Below, one piece after another: positions 1 through 6,012 of a stretch of DNA of 6,012 nucleotides. Position 1 is the stretch's first letter. Each line of letters starts with the position of its first letter. Origin of the DNA: Anaerolineales bacterium (GTDB lineage Bacteria > Chloroflexota > Anaerolineae > Anaerolineales > E44-bin32); assembly GCA_030642885.1 (NCBI GenBank), contig DAOWMX010000145.1:1-6012 (forward strand), read 5' to 3'. The position numbers and the translations under genes were made by a program. Under the pieces are notes generated by a model. It made no database searches. It saw only the letters and a program-made list of their open reading frames with translations, and was not told where the DNA came from.

Positions 1-2471
1 GAACGGTCTGCATGTTCTTCGCTGGAGCCGTCATCGACCATGATAAGCAGCCCGTTTTGTTCCCCGCGCATGACGCGGGAAATCTCGTGTTTAGCGAGTA
101 CAAGAGCCGATTCGCCGAAGCGAGTCGTCGGACCGACAACAAGGGCAGGTTCATCAACGGCTACGAGCATACCTTCCAGCGCTTCGAAATAGAGCGCGGA
201 TTCATCTTCAGCCGCCGGAGGATCCAGAAGGAAGGCTGCAGGCAATGCTGTCATCGATCCTGAGACCGTGATGTCATCTGCCGAGGAGATCTCGAGCTGT
301 GTCTGTGCCGAGACCTCACGTATCTTTCCTCCAACAACAACTCGATCCCCGAGGGCGACTGGTATGGAGAGTTCGCCTGTGGATATGAAGAGACCTTCGG
401 ATGTTGTCGGGTCCTGATCGGGGGTTGTGTTTTGAATCCAGAACCCGCCCAGGTCAGGGAAAACCCCGATAACGGCGCCCGTGGTTGTCACATACTCTAG
501 TTTATAAGGTGATCGATCACCCGAACCCTGGATCGCCCATAGGGGAACGTAGCTTCCCAAGAAGATTTGTTTAGGTTCACCGACCACGATTTCAACAGTG
601 GATGGAGCTTGAGCTCCGTAGCCATCTATGACGATAGTGCCGTCAAACGCTTGAGCTTGCAAACGATAGCTCACGCTGGTTGTTCCACCATTTCCCGGGA
701 GCTCAGGGACGGTCCATTTCAGGAGATCCGCGGATACTTCACCATCGTCAAGCGCATCGACAAAACGTGCCCCTTCTACGTTGAGGGGCGCCCAGATCTG
801 CAGGTCTTCAACCGCTCCCGGCGTGTGATTTGAAGCATTAATTGTGATGGTAATAATCTCGCCCGATTGGATCGTGTTTGGGGCGTCTATGGAAATCTGG
901 ACTACAGGCGGGAATAACTCTACCAGGTCATCCTGTTGGCGCGGATTTAGCTGCATGCGCCCATCGCGTATCTCCATAATCCCCGATGCTTGATAGAGCC
1001 TGCCTTCTTCCAGCGTTTCGGTCGTCATCTCCGTCAATTTATCGACATAAAGTGACAGCACAAACCCTTCGTCGTCCACGAGGTCGATCTCATAGCTGTA
1101 GGAAAACTCCTCGATTCGGCTGGCGGTACCTTCCACTTCGACCAATCTTCCTGGAAGATTTTCGTTGTCATGAGCAGCCAAACGAAGGGTGACAGGAGTC
1201 GCTTCAGGAGCTTCGCCCAGGGCGAGAACTTCAACATCCCCGGGAGTGTCAGGTATAAGCTCAATGGCGCCGCGATAGAGGGTCATCACCCCGCGAGCCT
1301 GTACGGTTGCACCGATGGGGACGTCGAGGGCGCCCTCGCCTGTCGGGACGTAGATTTGCACCCCACCGCTGTCGTCTTCGAGGTAGAACTTAACATTTCC
1401 TCCACCGGAGTAGTACCCGCCTGTGTACATCGTGGCGACACCTTCAATCGTCGCCACGGATCCGATGAGAGAGCGTGCGACTCCAATCGGAACGCTGCCG
1501 GAAGACACGGAGATCCAATAGGGTTCGCCGAAAGCGTAGGTCCCGTCAACGGAGGAGTGAGCGTAGTAACTTCGAAATGCGGTGGTGAAATATGTCCACG
1601 GTACTTCCAGGGTGATTTGGGTCATCTCTTCTGCAGATGGAGAAAGCTCGGAAATTGTCCAAGCTGCAATGCCTTCACTCAGCGTGATGGCAGAGGGAAA
1701 CTCGATAACCGTAAACTCAGAAGGAATGGGGAGCTCGACGTTCAGATTCGAGATCGATTGAGTGGAGTTGTTTCGAAGAGTCAGGGCGAGCGTGAAACGC
1801 TCACCGGGTTTGAGAGATTCCGGCAGGGATAATTCGACCTGGAAGGGAACGTCGATAGCAGGGGTTGCCGCGCTGCCTGTGTTTTGGGGGTAGGGAGACG
1901 ATTGCACGAGGAAATCGGTCTCGTTGTTATTTGTGTCCGTTTTGTTTCCCGCCTCGCCTCCGGGTTTTCTTTCGAGTGAAGTATCGTTCTGAAGCTTGGG
2001 CGCGGCCACTCCTTCGAGAAACCCTTCGGGCGCCACTCCCCAGCCCAGGCTGTCTGCTGTGGAACCGGAAGCGTTACGCAGGGTGAGACCTCCTCCAGAG
2101 GTGTTCAACCCCTGCGTGAAGAATGCATCGGCGGGGAGGCCAAGGTCTTCGCCAGAACGGACGAGCAAGTAATGCCCATGAGGGGGGATAAGTGTGCGGG
2201 CTTCCCATGAATAGACCGGCAAATCCGCCTCGCTTGTTGCGAGTCGATACCATAGCGACCAGCCTTGAAGGTCAACCAAATTATCGCTGGGGTTGTACAA
2301 CTCGATGAATTCGTAATTGTTATTGCCCTGCTTCCCAGCCATCACCTCGCTGATGAGGATGGGATAAGTTGAGGGCGGCTCGAGTGTGGGGGGTTCAGAG
2401 CTGGAAACTGAACAACCGGCGAGTAGACCTAATAGGACGAGCCCGATTAAAAGCATCATAATTTTTCGCAT
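1..2471 (-). CDS. Large lamin-tail/OB-fold lipoprotein, probable extracellular nuclease (3' end off window)
   Basis: I checked this frame codon by codon: it stays open from ATG 2471 to the left edge, 823 residues with no stop. Residues 1-20 form a lipoprotein signal with lipobox LAGC (Cys20). A lamin-tail domain covers about 36-200, with ISEVMAG, YEFIELYNPS and LQGWSL. About 207-325 is a beta-sandwich repeat of the DUF11/CARDB kind. Two OB-fold-like modules follow at about 332-406 and 430-518, then a second sandwich at about 519-635. From about 654 a third OB-like region has TTTGAVIGVF, GGFWIQ and DQDPTTSEGLF, then EALEGMLVAVDEPALVV, matching the N-terminal part of ExeM/NucH-type extracellular nucleases. 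The catalytic endonuclease/exonuclease/phosphatase domain of that family would lie beyond position 1, so nuclease activity is inferred, not seen. A non-enzymatic surface adhesin or scaffold is the alternative. It is probably anchored outside the cytoplasmic membrane and could degrade external DNA for nutrients. Confidence 0.85.
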   Translation of the reverse strand, partial: MRKIMMLLIGLVLLGLLAGCSVSSSEPPTLEPPSTYPILISEVMAGKQGNNNYEFIELYNPSDNLVDLQGWSLWYRLATSEADLPVYSWEARTLIPPHGHYLLVRSGEDLGLPADAFFTQGLNTSGGGLTLRNASGSTADSLGWGVAPEGFLEGVAAPKLQNDTSLERKPGGEAGNKTDTNNNETDFLVQSSPYPQNTGSAATPAIDVPFQVELSLPESLKPGERFTLALTLRNNSTQSISNLNVELPIPSEFTVIEFPSAITLSEGIAAWTISELSPSAEEMTQITLEVPWTYFTTAFRSYYAHSSVDGTYAFGEPYWISVSSGSVPIGVARSLIGSVATIEGVATMYTGGYYSGGGNVKFYLEDDSGGVQIYVPTGEGALDVPIGATVQARGVMTLYRGAIELIPDTPGDVEVLALGEAPEATPVTLRLAAHDNENLPGRLVEVEGTASRIEEFSYSYEIDLVDDEGFVLSLYVDKLTEMTTETLEEGRLYQASGIMEIRDGRMQLNPRQQDDLVELFPPVVQISIDAPNTIQSGEIITITINASNHTPGAVEDLQIWAPLNVEGARFVDALDDGEVSADLLKWTVPELPGNGGTTSVSYRLQAQAFDGTIVIDGYGAQAPSTVEIVVGEPKQIFLGSYVPLWAIQGSGDRSPYKLEYVTTTGAVIGVFPDLGGFWIQNTTPDQDPTTSEGLFISTGELSIPVALGDRVVVGGKIREVSAQTQLEISSADDITVSGSMTALPAAFLLDPPAAEDESALYFEALEGMLVAVDEPALVVGPTTRFGESALVLAKHEISRVMRGEQNGLLIMVDDGSSEEHADR

Positions 2472-2478
2472 TCCATCA

Positions 2479-2482
2479 CTCC
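2479..2482 (-). promoter_or_regulatory. Ribosome binding site of the lipoprotein gene
   Basis: GGAG lies seven bases before ATG 2471. An ATG at 2476 is out of frame with the long gene, so 2471 is the supported start. Confidence 0.65.
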
Positions 2483-2509
2483 GTAAAGTTCTAAAAATCA
2501 TCGACGTTA

Positions 2510-2538
2510 AGTCTAAAGATGCCAGCTGGATGATGCAA
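2510..2538 (-). promoter_or_regulatory. Weak sigma70-like promoter candidate for the lipoprotein gene
   Basis: On the minus strand, TTGCAT (2538-2533) and TAGACT (2515-2510) are separated by exactly 17 bases. They match the -35 consensus at 3 of 6 positions and the -10 consensus at 4 of 6. Transcription would start near 2503, leaving a leader of about 30 bases. The spacing is ideal but the boxes are poor, so chance is a real possibility. Confidence 0.3.
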
Positions 2539-2638
2539 GTGCCGCAGGGCTAAAGGGAAGGGGCAGATCACCAGCGGCCATAAGAAAGATTAGATTTCGC
2601 CCAGATGAATTATCGCGCCGAATCATAATGCGAGATTG

Positions 2639-3526
2639 CTATTCCCGTTCTTCGCGGTGTTTCCTCAACATCTCTCTAAACGTAGGAGCTAAAGAGGCGA
2701 TGACCGGCGAAGGTTCTTCTGGCTGCCAGGCCTTGATCGCCTGATCGATGGGACGCGGCCAGCGTTCATCGGAGTGGGTAATCGTGCCGGGTTTCACTGC
2801 TGTTTCAAGGACATCCAGAGCCTGGCGGATGACCCGCATCTGCTGTTCTACATTTCCCGGTTCACCGAGGGAGTGACCGAACGGAAATTCCACGGCGAGC
2901 GACCTGGGGGCGCCGACTTTCTCCGCCCAATATGGCATCATCGTAACGAAAACTGTCGACAACCCTGCGGCTTCGAGCGTTCGTGCCAACACGGGCACGT
3001 TAATCGCACAATCCGGTCAAGCCGGTGTGAGAAGGACACAGTTGACGCCCTCGTTTAGGAATGCCTTCGCCACCTCAGGGCCATAACGCTCCTCCCATTC
3101 TGTTGTGTCGGGAGGGAAGCCCTGATAGCCCATGAAGGAATAGTTACTTGCGGCCAATCCGCCTATTTGCCCCTCTTCCACCAGGGTGAGAAAGCGATGG
3201 ATTGGGAGCTGGATGTTGAAATCAGCCTCTACATCAGCGGTGTTGAAGTGAAGATGGCTCGCGCCAACTGCGCCACTCTCGATGTCGCTGGGGATCATCC
3301 GGAAGCTGGGATCACCCCAGGACGGTTTCTGGCGCTCGCCCTCGAGGTCAAATGGGCGATCGGACTCGCGCATGTACAGACCTGCGGATGTCACCAAACC
3401 GAATGTGCATTCACTTAGTGGGCGTCCGAGTGGTGTCCAGGGGATCGGCATTTCCGGTTCCTGCTTGGTCATACGGTAAAACATGGCGATCAAACGCGGC
3501 AGGAATTTGAAACTGTCGACGGTCAT
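2639..3526 (-). CDS. GrdB-family selenoprotein (glycine/sarcosine/betaine reductase selenoprotein B-like), in-frame TGA read as Sec170
   Basis: This 295-residue protein resembles the short form of the glycine/betaine/sarcosine/D-proline reductase selenoprotein B family. TGA at 3019-3017 is read as selenocysteine: it gives TPA-U-PDC, a UxxC redox motif with Sec170 and Cys173, at the place where the family carries its redox-active Sec or Cys. Family-like sequence runs through both halves: C40 in SECTFGLVTSAG, HLHF at 91-94, DFNIQLPIHRF at 102-112, EEGQIGGLA, then after the TGA ARTLEAAGLSTV and a PFGHSLGEPG segment. A hairpin lies just downstream of the TGA. The start ATG has GAGGA seven bases upstream and follows the esterase stop by 21 bases. 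Classical GrdB works with GrdA, GrdC and GrdD, and none of these is present here, so this is probably a stand-alone redox enzyme whose substrate is unknown. If the TGA is not decoded, the product would be a 169-residue fragment. There are no frameshifts or other stops. Confidence 0.88.
2982..2999 (-). promoter_or_regulatory. Candidate bacterial SECIS hairpin
   Basis: Seventeen bases after the in-frame TGA, the transcript can form CGUGCC / GGCACG, a perfect 6-bp stem closing the 6-base loop CGUGUU. A further short stem, GCG (3007-3005) with CGC (2979-2977), is possible below an internal loop. In bacteria, SelB binds a small hairpin at about this distance inside the reading frame. Loop GU bases are typical of known SECIS apical loops and occur here. 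I cannot compute its folding energy, and bacterial SECIS sequences vary widely. Confidence 0.65.
3017..3019 (-). other. In-frame TGA recoded as selenocysteine
   Basis: This TGA is the only stop between the start at 3526 and the TAG at 2641-2639. The codon three positions after it is Cys (TGT), giving UxxC. Recoding needs selA, selB, selC and selD elsewhere in the genome, and none of these is in this window. Confidence 0.85.
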
Positions 3527-3533
3527 TCACACA

Positions 3534-3538
3534 TCCTC
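3534..3538 (-). promoter_or_regulatory. Ribosome binding site of the selenoprotein gene
   Basis: GAGGA lies seven bases before ATG 3526, within the 21-base gap after the esterase stop. It supports independent initiation within the operon. Confidence 0.6.
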
Positions 3539-3547
3539 GTTCTGCAC

Positions 3548-4624
3548 TCAATTTTCCATAGGGTCAAGTGAGAATTGTTGGAAAAAATACCAGATCTCCT
3601 CATTTGCATCAATGATCCTCGTTGCCGGACCCACAATGCCCTCCAGTCTTGACTCTCGTCCTGGCCAGACATGTCCCGCACCAGTGAGTTTCCAATGAAT
3701 AACTTGAGCGCCATCACTACAAGGACTATAGCGAATTTTCGTCGCCGTATGATCCTCTTCTTCCGTCCCCGCGGATCCTTGGATTGTTATTTCGATGACC
3801 GGGTTTTCGGGGCAGCCATTGTGAGTGATCCATTGGTCAAGTGTATCTTCGACACCGGGATGCAGGACGCGTTGATTGGTGAAAGGGAAGGGTGGGCCAA
3901 GGCCGCCTGCGTAGAGGGCGCGGGGATCGTCCACGCTATGAATATGCATAAGCGGGACTGCTCTGGAAGCAGTAATCGAGGGGGCCGTCATCGCCCCGGC
4001 CACAGGTGCAATGGCGACGATAAGGTCTGAGAGCTCCGCGCCCAAACGGTAGGACATCATCGCCCCGTTTGAAAGCCCGGTTGCATACACGCGCTCAGAA
4101 TCGATCGCTGTCCATAGGGACAGATCTATGAGCAGCGCCCTAACAAAGTCGACATCGTCCACATTCTCTTCCTGGCTGTATCCACAACATGAGCCGGCAT
4201 TCCATGTGAGCAGGGAATTATTAAAGCGACCGGTGCCGTTAGGATAGATTGTGATGAAGCCTTCTTCGTCAGCGAGTTGGTCCATCCCGGTGTGCTTCTT
4301 GTGGTCCTTTGCGTTCCCCCCGCCGCCGTGGAAATTGAGGACGACAGGGAGTGGGGAGCCGCCCGACGCCTGGGGTGGGAGATGAGCGATATAGGAGCGC
4401 TGTCGGCCTTCGTGGTCGATGGATCGCTGGTAATCGCCGGGAGGAGGAGCGCTTGTTTCTCTCTGGCTGAGTATCATGCAGGATGTGAGGGTGAATAATA
4501 GGAGCATTGATAGCCACAGCGTCAGTGCTCGCACCCGGAGAAGCACTCTCGATTCAAGCAGATTTTTATGGGAAACGGCGTTGGTCCGTATCCGTCGATA
4601 AATCGCCCTGGCGTTGCCGCCCAT
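3548..4624 (-). CDS. LpqC-type esterase lipoprotein (PHB depolymerase / feruloyl esterase family)
   Basis: This is a predicted secreted alpha/beta-hydrolase of the polyhydroxybutyrate depolymerase/feruloyl esterase family (COG3509-like), anchored as a lipoprotein. Numbering from ATG 4624 (358 residues), a hydrophobic stretch ends in the lipobox LTSC with Cys49. The oxyanion segment HGGGGN is at 99-104. The family hallmark WNAGSCCG is at 141-148, followed by NVDDVDF at 154-160. The nucleophile is Ser185 in GLSNG, the likely acid is Asp233 in HSVDD, and the catalytic His318 lies in GAGHVWPG. The start was chosen because it lies one base after the GDPD stop and has GGGAAGG four bases upstream. 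The frame is open back to 4771, but that would overlap the GDPD gene by 146 bases. The 30-odd residues before the hydrophobic core are long for a lipoprotein signal, so a GTG near 4546 or 4534 is an alternative start. Whether the substrate is a polyester, an acetylated sugar or a feruloyl ester cannot be told from sequence. Confidence 0.9.
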   Translation of the reverse strand: MGGNARAIYRRIRTNAVSHKNLLESRVLLRVRALTLWLSMLLLFTLTSCMILSQRETSAPPPGDYQRSIDHEGRQRSYIAHLPPQASGGSPLPVVLNFHGGGGNAKDHKKHTGMDQLADEEGFITIYPNGTGRFNNSLLTWNAGSCCGYSQEENVDDVDFVRALLIDLSLWTAIDSERVYATGLSNGAMMSYRLGAELSDLIVAIAPVAGAMTAPSITASRAVPLMHIHSVDDPRALYAGGLGPPFPFTNQRVLHPGVEDTLDQWITHNGCPENPVIEITIQGSAGTEEEDHTATKIRYSPCSDGAQVIHWKLTGAGHVWPGRESRLEGIVGPATRIIDANEEIWYFFQQFSLDPMEN

Positions 4625-4625
4625 G

Positions 4626-5390
4626 CTACCTTCCCAGCAACCGGCACGTTTCGGTGGGATTATCTGTGAGGACGGCGTCGCAACGCAGGAAGCGGTAATA
4701 CCAGAGGCGCGAATCCGGTTTGGAATCAAGCGGACAGATAATCTGCTGGCGGGAATGAGCAAGGTATACATAAAAAGGGTTCAGGAAAAGCAGCGGCCAG
4801 AATGGTCCGATCAAGTTAACATCCCAGATAGGCCAGATTTTGGAGAGCGTGATCCAGCCTACGGGCAAATCAGGAGCGACCAGGCGGAGGGTATCTAAGC
4901 GTGTCAAACTGAAGGAGAGGGCCACAGTGCGAGCCTTCAAGCCGAGCTGTTCTAACTCCTGAGCGAGACGCCGGCATGTGGCTGGCTCGAGGAAACGGTC
5001 GGTTTTCAACTCCAAAGCCAGCCCGATGTCTGTAGGGAGAATCTCAGCGAGGTCTCTCAATGTGGGAATCGGCTCGGGAGGAAGCTCTGGACGGGCTGCG
5101 GCGGCGTTAAACTTCTTCAGTTCGCTCAAGCTCATTTCCGCTACAGCTCCGCTGCCGTCCGTTGTCCTATTGACGGTTCCATCGTGAATGCATATGAAAA
5201 CATCATCTGCCGATAGATGCAGGTCGGTTTCGATGATGTCGGCGCCGTCTTGCAGCGCCTGCCGAAAGGCGGACATCGTATTCTCAGGGAATGCGACACT
5301 ATTCCCGCGATGGGCCATGACGTACGGTTTCTCCTTGCCGGGGAGATGCAGGTTACTTCGAGATTTCCTGGACTTTTTATTTGGATTCAA
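4626..5390 (-). CDS. Glycerophosphodiester phosphodiesterase (GDPD family)
   Basis: This enzyme is predicted to hydrolyse glycerophosphodiesters, the deacylated phospholipids, to glycerol 3-phosphate and an alcohol such as choline or ethanolamine. At 254 residues it has the usual length of single-domain GlpQ/UgpQ-type TIM-barrel enzymes. The signature is clear: AHRGN with H27 and R28, PENT at 35-38, the metal ligands E54 and D56, HD at 69-70 followed by NRTTDG, and ELK with E127 and K129. The C-terminal LTDNP matches the family's final barrel strand. I see no signal peptide, so it is probably cytoplasmic. The start is TTG, whose TTGA overlaps the ferredoxin stop, which suggests translational coupling. 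The only later candidate is ATG 5318, preceded by AAGGAG at a long spacing of 12, but it would remove the first barrel strand just before HRG. The C-terminal half diverges more from typical members, and its substrate is not readable from sequence. Confidence 0.93.
   Translation of the reverse strand: MNPNKKSRKSRSNLHLPGKEKPYVMAHRGNSVAFPENTMSAFRQALQDGADIIETDLHLSADDVFICIHDGTVNRTTDGSGAVAEMSLSELKKFNAAAARPELPPEPIPTLRDLAEILPTDIGLALELKTDRFLEPATCRRLAQELEQLGLKARTVALSFSLTRLDTLRLVAPDLPVGWITLSKIWPIWDVNLIGPFWPLLFLNPFYVYLAHSRQQIICPLDSKPDSRLWYYRFLRCDAVLTDNPTETCRLLGR
4629..4635 (-). promoter_or_regulatory. Ribosome binding site of the esterase gene
   Basis: GGGAAGG ends four bases before ATG 4624 and lies inside the last codons of the GDPD gene. 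It decides the start in favour of 4624 over the upstream in-frame codons. Confidence 0.6.
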
Positions 5391-6012
5391 AGCACATCAT
5401 CCATTTTAATGCCGCGGGTAGCAGCGCGGTCCATGCGCCACTCGGTGATTGTCTCGGGAACCGGCAGTACTTCTTCAGCAGGTCTGCGTTCAAGCGTCAT
5501 AGCTTCGTCAGGGCAGTGAAGCGCGCACAAGCCGCAGCCCACACAGCGATTACCGTCGATGACGGCAATCTCCTGATAGGTGATCGCGTCGAACTGGCAG
5601 TAATCCGAACAAATTTCGCACTTCGTACAAAGGTCCTCGTCAACCGTGGCGACGAAAGGCGAACGGGCGACGACATTCGCCACCCCCATATCCGCCATAC
5701 CGCGCAGAATCCCGCAGGAGCATGTACAGCAATTACAGATGTACGAATGCCCGTCCTGTTTATTGCCGATTGTATGCACAAGACCGGCGTCGGATGCTGT
5801 ACGCATGACGGCATACGCTCCTTCGCGATCCAAAGCGCGAATGACGGGATTCCCGTCGAAGGCGTCAGGGCGCTCATTGAAAACCATGCATACCTCCAGA
5901 GGGTGATCGCAGGCTTCGCCGATGAGCGCCTTCTGCTTCCGACATATGCAATCAAGGACTCCCCAGGAATTGGCTTGATCGATGAGCGAGGTCACGCTCT
6001 CGAAGGGGAGAA
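5387..6012 (-). CDS. Multi-cluster 4Fe-4S ferredoxin-domain protein (5' end off window)
   Basis: This is a predicted cytoplasmic electron-transfer protein carrying several iron-sulfur clusters. The frame stays open to the right edge, so the N-terminal part is missing. A GTG at 5995-5993 could serve as a start, but the residues before it read on sensibly, and proteins of this type usually have a further N-terminal region of very roughly 150 residues. Numbering from that GTG, a first Cys group is CICRK (C16, C18) followed by CDHP and C36. A second dense group is C87 in CNCCTCSCG. The C-terminus holds two ferredoxin motifs, C123-C126-C129-C133 and C151-C154-C157-C161, the latter CxxCxxCxxxCP. 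The fourth Cys of the first motif is followed by Gln, not the usual Pro. The TGA stop overlaps the next gene's TTG start. Its redox partner is unknown; the selenoprotein in the same cluster is one candidate (inference). Confidence 0.9.
   Translation of the reverse strand, partial: LPFESVTSLIDQANSWGVLDCICRKQKALIGEACDHPLEVCMVFNERPDAFDGNPVIRALDREGAYAVMRTASDAGLVHTIGNKQDGHSYICNCCTCSCGILRGMADMGVANVVARSPFVATVDEDLCTKCEICSDYCQFDAITYQEIAVIDGNRCVGCGLCALHCPDEAMTLERRPAEEVLPVPETITEWRMDRAATRGIKMDDVL

Larger units (their letters stand above)
2472..2638 (-). other. Intergenic gap between the selenoprotein and lipoprotein genes
   Basis: This 167-base gap is the only sizeable non-coding stretch in the window. 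I see no convincing rho-independent terminator after the selenoprotein stop: there is no GC-rich hairpin followed by a T run on the minus strand. A short palindrome, CCAGCTGG, is at 2522-2529. The gap contains the candidate promoter and ribosome binding site of the downstream gene. Confidence 0.6.

Noticed and set aside
1170..1832. Plus-strand reading frame of 220 codons
   Set aside because: It lies wholly opposite the long lipoprotein frame, has low-complexity, arginine- and cysteine-rich composition and no recognisable motif. It is a shadow of the minus-strand gene.
2472..2638. Terminator for the four-gene operon
   Set aside because: Only small imperfect inverted repeats are present and none is followed by a T run on the minus strand, so I could not support one.
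2639..2998. A separate 119-residue gene starting at GTG 2998
   Set aside because: It is the C-terminal part of the selenoprotein in the same frame. The GTG has no ribosome binding site and lies in the hairpin stem, and the UxxC Cys upstream would be lost.
3017..3526. Pseudogene broken by a nonsense mutation
   Set aside because: The TGA falls at the family's redox position with Cys three residues on and a hairpin after it, and the rest of the frame is intact. A random nonsense mutation would be unlikely to fit all three.
3671..4030. Plus-strand reading frame of 119 codons
   Set aside because: It is antisense to the esterase gene, where catalytic Asp233, His318 and their surroundings are encoded. 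There is no family resemblance on the plus strand.
4626..4771. Longer esterase start at 4771
   Set aside because: It would overlap the GDPD C-terminus by 146 bases and add 49 residues before the well-placed ATG with a ribosome binding site. The extra residues resemble no signal peptide.
1..6012. CRISPR array, insertion sequence, tRNA or rRNA
   Set aside because: Reading both strands, I found no regularly spaced repeats, no terminal inverted repeats with a transposase, and no tRNA- or rRNA-like sequence. Nearly all of the window is accounted for by the five genes.

Overview
All genes in this window lie on the minus strand, so it reads right to left. It holds four complete or nearly complete genes in one tight cluster, followed after a 167-base gap by a long gene that runs off the left edge. 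By eye the base composition is moderately GC-rich. The set (a Cys-rich 4Fe-4S protein, a GrdB-type selenoprotein, a lamin-tail/OB-fold secreted nuclease-like lipoprotein, an LpqC-type esterase lipoprotein) suggests an anaerobic or facultative environmental bacterium that makes selenoproteins. Chloroflexota (Anaerolineae-like) is my best guess, with a deltaproteobacterial-type lineage as the alternative. This taxonomic call is weak, because no rRNA or other marker gene is present.

Right block (6012 to 2639). First comes the C-terminal part of a multi-cluster 4Fe-4S protein, cut by the right edge. Its stop codon overlaps the TTG start of a glycerophosphodiester phosphodiesterase. One base after that gene's stop begins a PHB-depolymerase/feruloyl-esterase-type lipoprotein. 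After another 21 bases comes a GrdB-family protein. That last gene looks split by an in-frame TGA at 3019-3017, but the TGA sits in a UxxC redox motif, family similarity continues straight through it, and a hairpin with a 6-bp perfect stem follows 17 bases downstream. I read it as one 295-residue selenoprotein with Sec170. The overlaps and short gaps mark the four genes as one transcription unit.

Left block (2471 to 1). A single reading frame with no stop for 823 codons encodes a lipoprotein: signal peptide and lipobox, lamin-tail domain, two beta-sandwich modules and three OB-fold-like modules. The last of these resembles the N-terminal part of ExeM/NucH-type extracellular nucleases. The expected catalytic endonuclease/exonuclease/phosphatase domain would lie beyond the left edge and is not seen. 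A weak sigma70-like promoter candidate and a good ribosome binding site precede it.

Possible joint role (inference): two exported lipoproteins attack external polymers or esters, and two predicted phosphodiesterases could release phosphate compounds. The iron-sulfur protein and the selenoprotein could form a redox pair. No sequence evidence ties the substrates of these proteins together.
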